From positions 1,674,001-1,738,000 of the forward strand of contig OZ199838.1 of NCBI GenBank assembly GCA_964304625.1: 64,000 nucleotides of DNA, written 5' to 3'. This stretch comes from Kudoa neothunni (lineage: Eukaryota > Cnidaria). The notes below the pieces were generated by a model. The model did no database searches and was not told where the DNA came from. It was given only the letters and a program-made list of their open reading frames with translations. Below are positions 37,366 to 50,500 of this stretch, one piece after another. The position numbers were made by a program, and so were the translations under genes. Position 1 is the stretch's first letter. Each line of letters begins with the position of its first letter.

Positions 37366-37978
37366 CTAATAAATATTAAATATAATAAAAATGAAATATA
37401 ATGAAAATGAAACATAATAAAATTGAAATATAATAAAAATGAAATATAATGAAAATGAAACATAATAAAATTGAAATATAATAAAAATGAAATATAATGA
37501 AAATGAAACATAATAAAATTGAAATATAATAAAAATGAAATATAATAAAAATGAAATATAATAAAAATGAAATATAATAAAAATGAAACATAATAAAATT
37601 GAAATATAATGAAAATGAAACATAATAAAATTGAAATATAATAAAAATGAAACATAATAAAATTGAAATATAATAAAAATGAAATATAATAAAAATGAAA
37701 TATAATAAAAATGAAATATAATAAAATTGAAATATAATAAAAATGAAACATAATAAAATTGAAATATAATAAAAATGAAATATAATGAAAATGAAACATA
37801 ATAAAATTGAAATATAATAAAAATGAAATATAATAAAATTGAAATATAATAAAATTGAAATATAATAAAAATGAAATATAATAAAAATGAAATATAATAA
37901 AATTGAAATATAATAAAAATGAAATATAATAAAATTGAAATATAATAAAAATGAAATATAATAAAAATGAAATATAGG
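37366..37978. repeat. Minisatellite, 16-bp unit GAAATATAATAAAAAT
   Basis: Some 38 tandem copies of a 16-base unit occur in a few variants: GAAATATAATAAAAAT, GAAATATAATGAAAAT, GAAACATAATAAAATT and GAAATATAATAAAATT. Variants recur in runs of three (about 48 bases), indicating a higher-order repeat. Because 16 is not a multiple of three, three units make 16 codons. The minus strand is open in more than one frame and gives Phe/Tyr/Ile-rich pseudo-proteins that are not genes. Confidence 0.93.
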
Positions 37979-39413
37979 ATAAATATTTGTTGGTTGTCAT
38001 ACGATAGATTATAAAAGTTTTTCTTTCGATGACGGGCCCACAAATTGATCCAGCAGTTTCTTCCTCTAGAATTTTTTTCTTCTCTATTTTTTTTCTAGCT
38101 GGATTTGTTCTTAAAACCCTTTCTATATGTGTTCGAAATTAAAGGTGTTTCTGACTCAAAATTTTCGATCGAACTCCAATTTGTACGAGCTCCAAGACGT
38201 TCGAACCAACCAATGGTTGCACTGTAATTAGTATAATTTTTGTCTTTTAGAATATTTCAATATTTTTTTACTTTAATTTATGAATGGATAAAAAGAAAAG
38301 GGGCTTAAGTTATTTAAAAATAATACTGCTTATAATATTTAGTTTTCCATTTACTGTTAGATCTGCATCAATACATCATTTTAAATTTCTATTCATTATG
38401 ATGTTATGTTCGTGCTCATTTAGAAAACAATTATTCTTGTATTTAGCCAATTGTGGCGAAAACTAAATCATCCGACGTGAAACAAAATAAATAATTTTTC
38501 AATATTTTATTGGTAATAAATACATTTCGTTCCTTCATAATAACATAATTACATTATTTTTCCTTCGGTTAAGAGGAAAAATTCTCTTAATTTATTTTTT
38601 AAATTTTCAGTTGATGGTATTTTGATATAAACTATTTTTATGAAGAATAAGTATTAATTTAATATTGTTAATTTTTATATTTGTTCAACAAATTCACCAT
38701 TCTAATAATTATATTATTCCAATCAAGACAGATTAAAGTATTTCATCTAGCCAGATGAGTTTTCAAATATAACAAATATCACATTGAAAATACAACAAAT
38801 TTTCATTATTTTGAATATTTTTAAATACTAATAATAATCAATTTAATATAATATTTTATATCAATACTTAAAACTTACTTTTATTGTAACAACATTAAAA
38901 GGAGCGAAAAATTGTCAAATTAGCAAATATCTAGAGATTATTGTGTTATATTTTTATTCCCTCCGCAATCGTTTGAGCAAAGTGATGACAGTCTTTCAGT
39001 TTGTAGGATTTGTAAATTAACTGATACACTGAAGAATTGATTAATTTGAACCATTGCTATTATATTAACCCCATTTAATCACCTTAACACTTAAATTTCG
39101 GTTTTGTCAGCATTAGTAAATACGAATGTAATCCAATAATACGGAAAATATACTGTTTGTTGTGTTGATGTATGTTTTAATAAGTTTCCAATTAACAAAT
39201 TAAATGTGTCATATTTTAATTGTGCGGAACTTTATTCAGTAATAGAATAGTTAATTAAACGTAGAAAAATGAGATTATTGCTGTCAAAAATATGTGATAT
39301 TATGATATTTTTTAGGATTAGGATTAAGTCGACGGTATCACGTTTTGAATCCTGTTGCCGGAGTGTGATTCACGTGACAGGTTGTTGACTCAGTTAGGCT
39401 CTACCCTTGGGAA
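37979..39413. other. Intergenic, upstream of transketolase
   Basis: AT-rich sequence. Close to the transketolase ATG the composition changes. GTTGTTGACTCAG at about 39381-39393 could be a splice acceptor for a 5'-UTR intron or trans-splicing 20 bases before the start codon. Confidence 0.35.
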
Positions 39414-41294
39414 ATGTCGAGTTCGTTGACCCAAAAATTATATGACCTGGCAAACAAACTTCGAATTCATAGCATCGAAATGACTGAAGCATCAAAGTCG
39501 GGCCATCCCACGTCATGCTGTTCGATGGCTGAATTGATGTCTGTTCTTTTCTTCCACACGATGAAGTACGACCCAAAGCACCCAAAAAATCCAAACAGCG
39601 ATAGATTTGTTTTGAGCAAAGGTCATGCAGCACCAATTTTATATGCTGCGTGGGCTGAGGTTGGTCTTTTTCCAACATCAGAACTTTTAAATCTCAGAAA
39701 AGTGGATTCAGATTTGGAAGGCCATCCCACTCCAAGACTTTCATTTGTTGATGTGGCTACTGGATCACTTGGTCAGGGTCTTGGTGTTGCCGCAGGTATG
39801 GCGTACATGGGAAAATACGTCGAAAAATGCCCATACAAAGTTTACTGTCTTATGGGTGATGGTGAGTCTATGGAAGGAAGTGTTTGGGAAGCCGCCTCAT
39901 TCTCAAGCAGTCATAATTTGGATAACTTGATTGCTATCATCGATGTTAACAGACTTGCTCAAAGTGATGCTGCTCCACTTGGTCACGATATGAGTACCCA
40001 CGAGAAAAGATGGTCAGCTTTCGGTTTCAACACGTACGTTGTTGATGGTCATAATGTCGAAGTCATTATGGATTCATTATCAAAGATCCATGCTTCGAAT
40101 GGAAAACCAAGCATTATACTTGCCAAAACTTTGAAAGGTTTCGGTGTTACAGGTGTCAGCGATATGATGGGTTGGCACGGAAAAGCACTGGGTAAAGTAG
40201 CCCCAGCTGCTATCGAAGAGATTTCGAGCCGAATAGTTAACAAATCTATCACCGGCAAGGATGTGTTTAATGCCGAATCTCAAAAACCACCTTCAATCCT
40301 CACACCAAATGACCTCACCAACTACACTTTCAAATTGTCAGCCCCGCCAAACTATCAACTTGGCCAAACTGTTGCCACTAGAGTCGCTTATGGAGTGGCT
40401 CTCACCAAACTTGGGGAAGCTAATCCAATAGTGATCGCTTTGGATGCGGATGTGAAAAATTCCACATATTCCGACAAGTTTAAGGCCAAATTTCCCAATC
40501 GTTTCATTGAATGTTTCATTGCGGAACAAAATATGGTTAGTGTTGCCGTTGGTGCTGGAACTAGAGACCGTGCTGTTCCTTTTGTCAGCACTTTTGGAGC
40601 CTTTTTTGCACGTGCATTCGACCAAATTAGAATGGCCGCTCTCTCTTTCAGCAAGATCAAGTTGTGCGGATCTCATGTTGGTGTCTCCATCGGTGAGGAC
40701 GGTGGTTCTCAAATGGCTTTGGAAGATCTTGCCATTTTTCGATCTATACCTGGAAGTGTTGTGTTTTATCCATCTGATGCAGTGGCTATGGAACGTGCTG
40801 TAGAGTTGGCTGCTGGAACCAATGGAATTGCTTACATTCGTTCATCTCGTCCTGAGACTCCAGTTATCTATAGTTGTGATGAGCAGTTTGCTGTGGGCCG
40901 AGCCAAAGTTGTTAGAACCACTGATAAAGACAATATCTGCATGGTTGGTGGTGGTATCACACTGTTTGAAATCCTCAAGGCCGCCACTCTTCTTCAGGAA
41001 TGTGGCATGAGCCCAAGAGTGATCGACATATTTACAGTTAAACCTGTCGATGTGACTACCTTGTTAGAGGCTGCCAGAGCTTGTGGTGGAAAGGTAGTTA
41101 CAGTCGAAGATCATTATATTGAAGGTGGAATCTTTGAAGCGGTTTCTTCCGCGTTGGCCCCTTACACTGACATTTCCGTCAAAGGAATCGCCATCTCCCA
41201 AATTCCACATAGTGGAAAACCACGTGAACTATTAGACAAATATGGAATATCGGCAGAGAAAATTGCCGAAACTATCAAAACCTACAAATTCTAA
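39414..41294 (+). CDS. TKT: Transketolase, intronless
   Basis: This thiamine-diphosphate enzyme of the pentose phosphate pathway moves two-carbon units between sugar phosphates in the cytosol. It is 626 residues in one exon, the usual animal length. The N-terminal thiamine-binding half has SGHPTSCCSMAE (30-40), SKGHAAPILYAAW, GSLGQGLGVAAGMA, and GDG at 148-150 leading to IDVNR near 180. The Pyr domain has DADVKNSTYSDKF, IECFIAEQNMVSVAVG with the catalytic Glu, ARAFDQIRMAA and GVSIGEDGGSQMALEDLA. The C-terminal domain includes VTVEDHYIEGGIFEAVSSAL and HSGKPRELLDKYGI. AATAAA signals lie at 41384 and 41388. Every other multi-domain gene in the window is split by many short introns, so the lack of introns here is unusual. 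The coding sequence is also GC-richer than its flanks. Confidence 0.98.
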   Translation: MSSSLTQKLYDLANKLRIHSIEMTEASKSGHPTSCCSMAELMSVLFFHTMKYDPKHPKNPNSDRFVLSKGHAAPILYAAWAEVGLFPTSELLNLRKVDSDLEGHPTPRLSFVDVATGSLGQGLGVAAGMAYMGKYVEKCPYKVYCLMGDGESMEGSVWEAASFSSSHNLDNLIAIIDVNRLAQSDAAPLGHDMSTHEKRWSAFGFNTYVVDGHNVEVIMDSLSKIHASNGKPSIILAKTLKGFGVTGVSDMMGWHGKALGKVAPAAIEEISSRIVNKSITGKDVFNAESQKPPSILTPNDLTNYTFKLSAPPNYQLGQTVATRVAYGVALTKLGEANPIVIALDADVKNSTYSDKFKAKFPNRFIECFIAEQNMVSVAVGAGTRDRAVPFVSTFGAFFARAFDQIRMAALSFSKIKLCGSHVGVSIGEDGGSQMALEDLAIFRSIPGSVVFYPSDAVAMERAVELAAGTNGIAYIRSSRPETPVIYSCDEQFAVGRAKVVRTTDKDNICMVGGGITLFEILKAATLLQECGMSPRVIDIFTVKPVDVTTLLEAARACGGKVVTVEDHYIEGGIFEAVSSALAPYTDISVKGIAISQIPHSGKPRELLDKYGISAEKIAETIKTYKF

Positions 41295-41383
41295 CATCCA
41301 ATTATCTAATTCTACTCTCTATGGATATTTTGAATTTTTTCGTGTGTTCTTTTTTTAGCTTTTTATTCTCAAATTTTTTCAAT

Positions 41384-41393
41384 AATAAATAAA
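41384..41393 (+). promoter_or_regulatory. Polyadenylation signals of transketolase
   Basis: Two overlapping AATAAA hexamers stand about 90 bases after the TKT stop, in a T-rich 3' region. Confidence 0.7.
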
Positions 41394-41546
41394 GTTGATT
41401 TCATATTGAAACAGTATTAATTTTATCATTATAACTGTACTAAGCGACCATTCTTCTATTATCCTGTTGAAACGTTTTAATGTCGGAAAAAATGTCAAGG
41501 GTGGATAATTATGCTTTCCCTACTTTAGGGACGTGTTAAAGAAATA

Positions 41547-42805
41547 CAGTGAGGTCTCGATATTGCGCATTAATTCGGGACCTGAGCTTTTAATGCCCAA
41601 TATGCAATCACTTTCCAATATTGAGTCTTGGCGCTGCGTTGTAAGAATAAATTTTTTAGTTTTTAAGGAAAAGTGATTTACTTTGTTTGAATTATTTTTT
41701 TATGAACACGAATGCCATCGATCTAATAATATAAGAGCTTTTCCCTTTTCATTCGCGAATTTTTGATAGACTTTTTAAAATACCAAAAAGAAAGTTTAAG
41801 ACATCAAACCATTTTTTGATCGTAGTATTTAACAGAAAACCATTAATTTCCTTTAATCCAGTCGGTCTCTTTGAAGTTATCAATGAAAATTTATGGAAAA
41901 TTATTTTCTTGTAAATTTAGATGGCTATAACGCGATGGTTGGTTCTTTGAATGTTTCACTTCCTTTTAATTTTACTTATTCTTTATTGCTTATTTTCGTT
42001 GAGTGCAATGTTCATAAAAAAGAGCAGTCTAACCAAGAATTAATGTTTTCTTTTCAAATCTACTTGTTACCAGGGAATTTGTTTTACTGAGCGTTAATAA
42101 TATTATCATCAACGCTCGCCGCTTTTCTACGGAGAATGAATTTACAAAACAAGAGCGACTCTTAAAATTTTCAAGCTAGTCTTTGCTTCAACTGAAACCA
42201 ATAATTTTAAGATCATCAACGAAAGGTTTGCCTTTTTGGTGATTACAAACTCTAGAATATTTTTCTTTTTTTAGGTTCTGACACCATCCGGTCATATAAC
42301 TCAATTTCAAATTAGACGTTAGGCATATTTTATATTTGAAATCTTTTTTTACGGTTGGAAGAAACATTGGAGTTAATTATATCAGGTTTATTATGCGAAA
42401 TAATATTCAGAGAAGATTAACCTATTCTAATTTGAATAAAACTCACAATAACAGAATATATGATAATCTATGGTACTCTAGACTCATTTATTCGCATTTC
42501 ATATGGCTTTATTTGAATCATAATACTGAATAATTATAATTTTCTGTCCAAATTTCATGTTTTGTTTGCAACGACGACCGCTCGAATGTGTAATTTGGCG
42601 GATTAATCGGATCAAAATTGGAAGTAATTACCGCCCAGTAGCAAGACGCAAGACCGTGAATTTCCCCAAAATCGTGTCAAAGAAATGTTATTTCATATTT
42701 TTGTACATAATGTTAAACTAAGAAATTATATACACTACAAAATTTACAACGTTGAATACAGAAGTTTTAAAAAAACGTCAACTACCCTATATCGAGACCT
42801 TACTG
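41547..42805. mobile_element. pogo/Tc1-like element with TA duplication
   Basis: The left end CAGTGAGGTCTCGATATTGC at 41547 matches the right end, which on the other strand reads CAGTAAGGTCTCGATATAGG (42805). TA flanks both ends (41545-41546 and 42806-42807). The termini resemble Tigger/pogo CAGT..(G/A)(A/G)CCTCG(A/T)TA ends. The 1.26-kb interior has only short open frames (for example 41893-42090) with no recognisable DDE motif, so it is nonautonomous or badly decayed. Confidence 0.8.
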
Positions 42806-42807
42806 TA

Positions 42808-44271
42808 AGTTTAAGATTAATATTAAATTTTAAAAGAAATTTGTACAGTAAGAAAAATTATAATCGATAAAAATGCCATGCAAATGTTAAGAAAATCCAT
42901 GTGATACTTGGTCGACATTATGTGAACGAAGTTGGAAATATTGGAATTTAATGAGTAAAATAATCGGCCTACATGAGATCAAAGATTTTACACTTTAACA
43001 TCATATTAATCCTCATTTTTATCGAATAAATGAATATTCTCTGTTCTATTATCTTTATGATATTAATCTAATACATGTAAGACTAATGTTCGTTTGTATG
43101 TGTATTTGCTCAGGGTTGCCAGGGCTTGGGTTTTTCGCCCATGATCTTGTGATTTTTATAGTCACCTTGGGTTCTTGGGGTTTTTTTTCATTTTTTAAAA
43201 AATTTTGGGTTTTTATTGAAAACCTGTAAACATTGAATAATAAAACAAATTTTATTATGTGCGGCTTTAATATTTGTAGAAAGTGGCTATCGACACGGAT
43301 CATTATATCCAGGTAGTTATAGTATTGACTGTATCTAATTATTTATTACCCTTAGGAGCGTTAGCGATGAGCAAAAAACAATTACAGCAGATTCTAAAGA
43401 ATAAACTTTACAGATCAACTATAAATATGGGTTAACGGGATTAAAAACTCTCGTGTAATTAGCCAGTCCCTTAATTTGAAACAAAAATTAATTATTAAAG
43501 TTTTCATCTAGCCTCGTATAATTTGCTCTCTTTTTATAATCTCACTAAAATAAAAATAATTATAATTTCGCTAATCAGGATCATCAAAGGTATCATATTT
43601 TGGGAAACTTTTACTTTGAACGAGTTTTCCCCCGACTCGCCAAGCCAAATGAATACGTACCCATACGTGTATCAACCGAGTATATTTACACTTTCATATT
43701 ATTGTTCCAGAATTATGTTCTTAATGTCGGCTTTTACTATAGCTAGGAATTTACGAATGACCAATATTTTGGGAATAAAAACCTTCTTACGAACCCCCAA
43801 TAAGTTCGTGGCTCCCTTGGAGGTCCACAAACCTTAAATTGACGTAATTTAGTTTAAATCGTTCTATAAGTTAATTTGAAATTTTAATATTTTTTGGTGA
43901 GTTTAACAATTTTCTCGAAGAAAAATTATCCCAATCCTGGGTGAAGCTAAACAATTCTCATTAGTAATAAATAAAATTAAAATATGACAATTCTATGACT
44001 GAATGTAATTGTTTCTTGAAAATAAACATTTATACTTTTACCAAAATATATTTTTAAGTAATTCGAATGATAGATTACATATTATTTTAACTATAGTTTA
44101 GATTCGTAGCTCTAACCTCAATTTTTACGAGATCTACTCAAAGATAAATTAGAATTTAAAAAAAATTGAATTTTTAGTCTAACTAAATACGATTGTATGT
44201 TTACATAATCTTTGGTTTTTGGATGAATCTCCAAGTGAGACAACCCAACCAAAATGAGTATGAGTATTAGA
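42808..44271. other. Intergenic, AT-rich
   Basis: CAGGGTTGCCAGGGCTTGGG at 43111 has the look of a hAT terminus, but no partner was found. No gene is supported. Confidence 0.3.
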
Positions 44272-45549
44272 CTATTTGTTTTTTCCGTGATGTTGATCTT
44301 TAAGAGATTTAGTTGCCTCATTAACCGAATCAGACAATTCCTTCATTGACACATAATTCATTTTATGGTCATGATCACCAATGGAAAATATTGGTAATGG
44401 TGATTCGTCGATTGTAACAAGTGGAATATTTTCAAGGGCATGACGTATTGGAGGTAGATGAGACGCTGAAGGCATATTTTCATCAACTGGTGTATTTATC
44501 TAAGAATTTACCAATAAATATTGAGATGTGCCACAATCATACATAAACGGGTTTGTTTTGATTATTAACATTTAATGTGTTGGCTCGTGTTGTTCTATTG
44601 ATTGTAAAAGCAGCACCTGGGCCATAAAAACTATCAGAAGTTAGCCATGAAAGAACCATCTCACACACAACATTACCTCTCATTTCGTGTCATGAAGTTA
44701 ACATCGCCTGCGTCAACCAAATTCTCCTTTGCCTGTAAATAAATAAGAGCTACTTAAAAATTAACATAAACAACCTTGACATTTTCAGGTGTCCTATTTC
44801 TAACGTAGTTATCAAATAGGTTTTGTCCTTTAGCAAGGTTTGCTTGGTGCAGCCCTATAATAATCTTTTAGTGATTATTTAATAGTATATGTCAACTTAA
44901 TTGAGCGCCAGTATCACGAGTTGGAACATCTTCCAAGATAACTGATCTAAAGTTTGGTATTCCTCCAATGTACAAAAGTAAGACAAATAAAATACTTGGA
45001 AGGAGCAGTGGCAATCATTGCTTGACTTTTTGTTCTAAAATACGCATTTAAATGTCTCCCAAAAACCGTAACAAAATACAGATTAATTATAGCGCTGGGG
45101 TTTGTTTTAACAAGTTTTGCTGCCTCTCTAAACACAGAAATTTAATAATTTATTGAATATTGACAAACTTGTAAAGGATATCAGTGTTGGCAGCAAGAAT
45201 AGTGTCTTTTCTTTCAATTTTGGCCTTTTCGGTCAGAAATTGTTCACATCTTTTTTCGATTCGCGAGGCAACTTTCTAAATCAAATCTTGTAGCGACGCA
45301 AACAATAGAGTATACCTTTATACCGGAGAGTTTCTCCGTTCCACAAATGGCGATAGCACAATTATTGAGATGATCAATAATCTGAGGAATCATTTATCGA
45401 TTATTCCACACTTGAAATTACTTTGAAGTTCATTTCTTCCAACATGAGGATCTTCTTTTTAGGTTCAATCTTAATTTTTAACAGTCGAACCAGTGGTTTG
45501 ATTGTAATACCCTTGGAAGTGGGTAAATTAAATTATTATTTGAAAAACA

Positions 45550-45580
<31 letters not shown>

Positions 45581-47560
45581 GTATAGATATGAATTACTTG
45601 TACAAAAACTGTAAACAAAACAATAAAAAAAGCAGTTGTGACAAAAAGTTTTTTGTATTCGCTCTCCTCTTCGAGAATCAACGCCAGAGAAATAGCAACG
45701 GCCCCACGCAAGCCTCCATACATCTAGCCAAGACATTATCAAATATTCTGACAAAATCAACATACCATCACAAATTGTTCCATCCATGTAACCTTCTCTC
45801 TGGGTTTTCTCGCATTTGAAATAAGAGTGATTGTGAAAATACCTAAAACATACCAACGACATACTTTTTGACTAATCTCAGGTAGAAGATACTAATTATT
45901 CGAAACACAGTAATTCCCAAAAGCGTCAGGAGAGTGAATCCCGTATTCCATTGGAGATCAAAAGTTACAAGCGAACAACCAAGAAAAACGAAAATCATAG
46001 CTTCCGAAGTGGTACTGAAACGAATCGATTTAAAGTGGATTCAATGGTTTTAATATACAAATACCTTATAGCTCTTAGAACGCGTTGGATTGTGGTCTTG
46101 GATTTGTAGCTGATGTTTGTTTCGACATACGGTTTCATAACGATTCCCGAAAATAAAATACTTTTGCAAAAAATATAAATTATATTCATGGTTACACTAA
46201 AAACCATCACCTACCTTAATATTCCAGAGAAATGAAAGGTTTCAGCAATCAAATATCCAATGTATGGAATGACAAGCACGATCACTGGCTCCAATACTAA
46301 ACAAATATTGAATCAACCCACAGCAAAATCAGCGAAACATACATCGAAGAACTTTGGTGTATTTAGTGACAAACGCTGTGAGCAAACCAAAAATTGTTCC
46401 AATGATCACTCCTAGTGTGCTCACAATAAAAAAGGAACCTACACCAGTGAGTATTTCCTTGTGAGTGACAACTGATGATTTGGTAAGATATTCAAAAAGA
46501 TTGTAGAGAACAATTGTGACAGCATCTATAATTTTTGTATAAAATAAAATTATTATTGAGAAATGTACCATTTAGAATTGATTCTCCGAATACAATTATA
46601 AATAATAGTTGATGAACTTGAAGCTCGTTGAAAACAGCAAGAACCTATATTTTACGATTCCATGTATATATTGTTCGATTATAGATATTACGGCAACTGG
46701 ATCGACAGCGGAAATAAGAGAACCAAACAAAAAGCAATTAGTGAGCCCAATTTTTGGGATACCAATATGTCCAGAACACAAATATAGAAAAAATCCAAGT
46801 GCAAATGCATTAAATAAGGTTCCCTGAATATTAACCGATAGATCTGTTGGAGTATAATTGTCAAATTATTATTTACCAGAATAGCATGAAGAAGGATCGG
46901 AATTATATTTTCAAAGAATGCTCTGGTCTTAACAAAATAACCAGCATCCAATACAATCCTGTAGAGTGGAGTAAACACGATAGTTGTTTGTGCATATAAA
47001 ATAAAATATACGGTGGTAAAAGTATCAGGAAAAATAAGTCTGGAGTGAATTTGAAATAATCAACCACATTTCCCCATCTATAAATAGATTAATCAATCTA
47101 ATGTATAAAAAATTAGAATCAACACCTATAGATTGCTCCGATCGGAACTCCCAGCACAATCAATAAGCTATAAAGCACGGGTGAAAATAACGTAAATAAA
47201 AAATTACCATGATTCGGGTATAATGTGGGATATTCTAGTGGCATAATGGTAACCTAAAATGATTAGTTCAAAAATGTTTTGCTATTTAAATCTACGGATA
47301 AAACAAACCAACAAATAAAAATTATTAGACCCTGAGATACAGAAACAATTACTTGTAATTGTAACACAAACCAACAGAATCCATAGACTAACCACCATTA
47401 GTGTCCCAACTCTTGGAAAATTAACAGAGACCAATGATATGCCATGATGTTCTTCTGGCGAAGGTTGATTGGGAGCTTCGGCACATTTTATTTGGGTACA
47501 AAACGTATATAACAGAAGAATTTTTATATATAGGCTGTGTAATCCGTTAGGAAATCTCAT
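44272..47560 (-). CDS. Na+/H+ exchanger, SLC9/NHE family
   Basis: This integral membrane antiporter swaps cytosolic H+ for Na+. The start MRFPNGLHSLYIKILLLYTFC (ATG 47560) looks like a signal peptide. HHGISLVSVNFPRVGTLMVV and LWILL then mark the first core helix of plasma-membrane NHEs. Later exons give RIVLDAGYFVKTRAFFENI, FGSLISAVDPVAVISIIE, GESILN|DAVTIVLYNLFEY (the transport Glu and Asp are kept), IVSTLGVIIGTIFGLL, YGGLRGAVAISLALILEEE and GITIKPLVRLLKIEPKKK. The cytoplasmic tail has HLNNCAIAICGTEKLSG, REAAKLVKTN and ends KDQHHGKNK with TAG at 44272. About 15 introns of 43-60 bases interrupt it; one contains an (AT)n tract near 45551-45573. The tail is short compared with human NHE1. The exact NHE subtype cannot be set. 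Confidence 0.9.
45551..45573. repeat. (AT)n microsatellite in an NHE intron
   Basis: A pure AT dinucleotide run inside an intron of the exchanger gene. A similar run lies at about 16457-16489 inside an ERCC6L intron. Confidence 0.9.
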
Positions 47561-50500
47561 CAATTTTTCTACGGTAGTTTCAAGATTAGGTGGGTAGTAG
47601 ATGAATCGGAATTATCGGATTTTCGATAGCTTCTCTATTCACCGTTATCTTAAGCGGTTAATAAAGATTAGTCAATCAAATATGGAATCACTCCGCTAAA
47701 AAATTAAACTCGCTAGACCAAATCCCTGATGTTTTTAAGCTCTTAGGTGACAGATTAACGATTGAATAGAAGTGATATCATGTATATCGCAAAACAACCT
47801 AGAAACCAATAAAAGTAATTGTATCACGCCTTTAAGATTTTCTTAACTGGATTAATATAAAAATAAAATCTAGAAAGTTATTCTATTTGTTTTTATATAA
47901 CCTGTCTTCTGGTGGAATAATTAACACCTGTTACGTTGAATTTGATTATTTGTCGAAACCAGAAACCCAAAACAACGAAATATTGAATTTGAATGCTAAA
48001 GAAATTTTGTAGAATATAATAAAATAACTTTTTAAAATTAAGACAATCCAAAGTTGTTGAAATACACGAACTTTAACTCATTTTAATTAAAGTAACATAA
48101 TAGATATTATTCATATAATCTCAATTGTTTTTTCGAATTCCGAGGATACCTTATATAGGAATTTGCTTCAAAGACCTTCTCTATTTAACAAACAAACATA
48201 CCAAAATATAAACTGATTAATTCTTCCCTGGTGTATTCATCTTCCTGCTTCTATTTTGGAATTAAATCCAAAATTCAACTTAATATATCATGCTGATTAT
48301 AGATAAAAGTTTAATATCAACATTTAATTTTACATTAGTTCTTTGAGATTCCTATAGTTATACAAAAAAGATGTTGCGTCTTGGAAACATTGTCAAGGTG
48401 GGGGGTCTCGTCAGTACGACTGTTAACATTTGCATCAAAAATCAAATATTTACACAAGAGACTTTGGAGATAAAAAAATATTTTCGTTGACTTATTTGTT
48501 TAATTTTCAATTGTTAAAGCTTAATTTTATTGGAAAAATTGATATGTCTCGAATTTTATGCATTCAAAACAGTGAAAATTAAAAAATGTCGAAAAAATCG
48601 CAAACTACCTATGATTCAACATATCCATCTAGTATTTGAAACTATTTTTCCTAAAAAAGTTCTTTAAAGTTTGTCAAAAATATATATGTATGTGTATCCA
48701 TTTAATTAGCTTGTAGAAGGAATTAAACATAATTTTGGTTAGGACGCCATTAGCGGCTGGAGAAATTTACTTATAAAAACGTATTTTTAGTCCCGTTTGT
48801 TACGGTGGTTTTTAATTTTATTTGAAAAGTTGAAAGATTTTAAAAATTATTCACGCAACTATTGTATTAATTTGTTGTCTTAATCCTTTATTCGAATGTT
48901 TGCCGTTTGGTTTTAGAAAATTTGTTTATCAACCACCAATAGATGCCTTATTTTTGTTATTATTAATTTTTAATGATTTTTATTGTTTTTGATAAAATGT
49001 TGGTTAAAAGTACAGCTTTCTATTCTTCGAATAAAATCCAAAACCACGAGTTTGTACGAAAAATATATAAGAATCACAAAGAACTTAACAATTGTAGAGG
49101 ATACAACAACATGGCAATATACAACTCAAAATGAAAATCTGAGCAAAGACAAAATCCACATGATGAACCAAACCTTTCTATAAATAATAAAGAGACAATA
49201 ATTATTCATGTATGCAAGAGATAACGTTCGCATATGGATGTTTGTTTATTTAATGTTACACGAATGCAACAATAATGTTTCTCAACAAAAATTGCGGCAT
49301 TTTCAGGAAGGAATATTAATTAATATGTTTTAATGATTAGTTTAAAAACAATTTATAAAAGGGGTTCTATTCGGAATGAGTACTAAAATGGAAAACACAC
49401 TTTTATTTTTATTTATTTTCAACTAAGCTGTTATCTGTTGGTTAAAAAAAATCAACAAATTATGAAAGAAGCATTTTTCGTAATTAAACTCTCTAAAATA
49501 CGATAAAAAGCAGAACATTACAATTAATTCATTTTATTAAAAGGCATAAGTGATAGTAAATAACGTCATGATTTTGAGCACTTGTCTTACAAAAATATGT
49601 GTAGATGGAATCTAAACATCCAAGCATTATGATATTTTAATTATTTCTTTGCATAGTACTAGAAGAATATGTGACCTGAATCGACGACCTCCGGGTTTTT
49701 GGTTATTTTTGTGCTCCCTCTGAAGTGATAGTAAAGGAACTCTTAAAGAGGTATGATATTTCGCCATGGGTAGTAAGGAATCAAGAGACCTTAATTCCTA
49801 TACCTAAGAAAGAGGTAATAAAACGAAAAACCAAATACAGTGATGAATGAGTTGGTTGTAGTAAGTTAACAGAACGATGGTACAATTACCTTAAAATTTA
49901 CAACTGATTAACGACTCAGTCGCTGATTCAATGGTCGGAATTCATTCAAATACAATTGTGATTGTTGATATCGGTTTAAATTAAATATTTTAGAGACGAG
50001 AAATGGTGTAAACGAATCGTATTTCGAGAGTTACCTCCATGAAGAAAGGTTCCGCTACATTAAGGAGACGAATTTCTAATTATTCAATAATTGCTTGAAT
50101 ATTATCCAATTAAATAAAATATGTCTTTTTAGACGCAAATCATAAATAATCGTCGTACTAATGATCACAGATCTGAAAAAACCATGCTCAGAATTAAAAT
50201 TCTTGATCTATTTATCTGTAAAAATCTTTTGTTCGTCAAAGTGTTTAAAGTTATGTTATTAATTTTCTACCTGAAAATAAATTAAAAATAATCATTTATA
50301 AAATTTTTTAGAAATTCTACATTAAATAAAATATAAAATAGTTACATTTCACCTGAAAATTTGTCGTAAGGTATAATTCATTAGTTACTTACTGGATTTC
50401 CACGATAAATATCCCAATCTTTTTATTTGCAGATATTATACTTTATAAACAACCATAATTATACCGAAAAGTGAAATTTAAAATCCCTAGAACACGATAA

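Noticed and set aside
37353-38043. Two open frames of over 200 codons on the minus strand, rich in Phe, Tyr and Ile
   Set aside because: They are translations of the 16-bp minisatellite, which stays open in more than one frame; there is no independent coding signal.
37164-38224. Possible element around the minisatellite from CAGGCCTGGGAAC to GGTTGCACTG
   Set aside because: Both sides contain GTTCGAAC-like strings, but the ends do not pair well and no target duplication exists.
43111-43220. CAGGGTTGCCAGGGCTTGGG as the start of a transposon
   Set aside because: No inverted partner or target duplication was found downstream.
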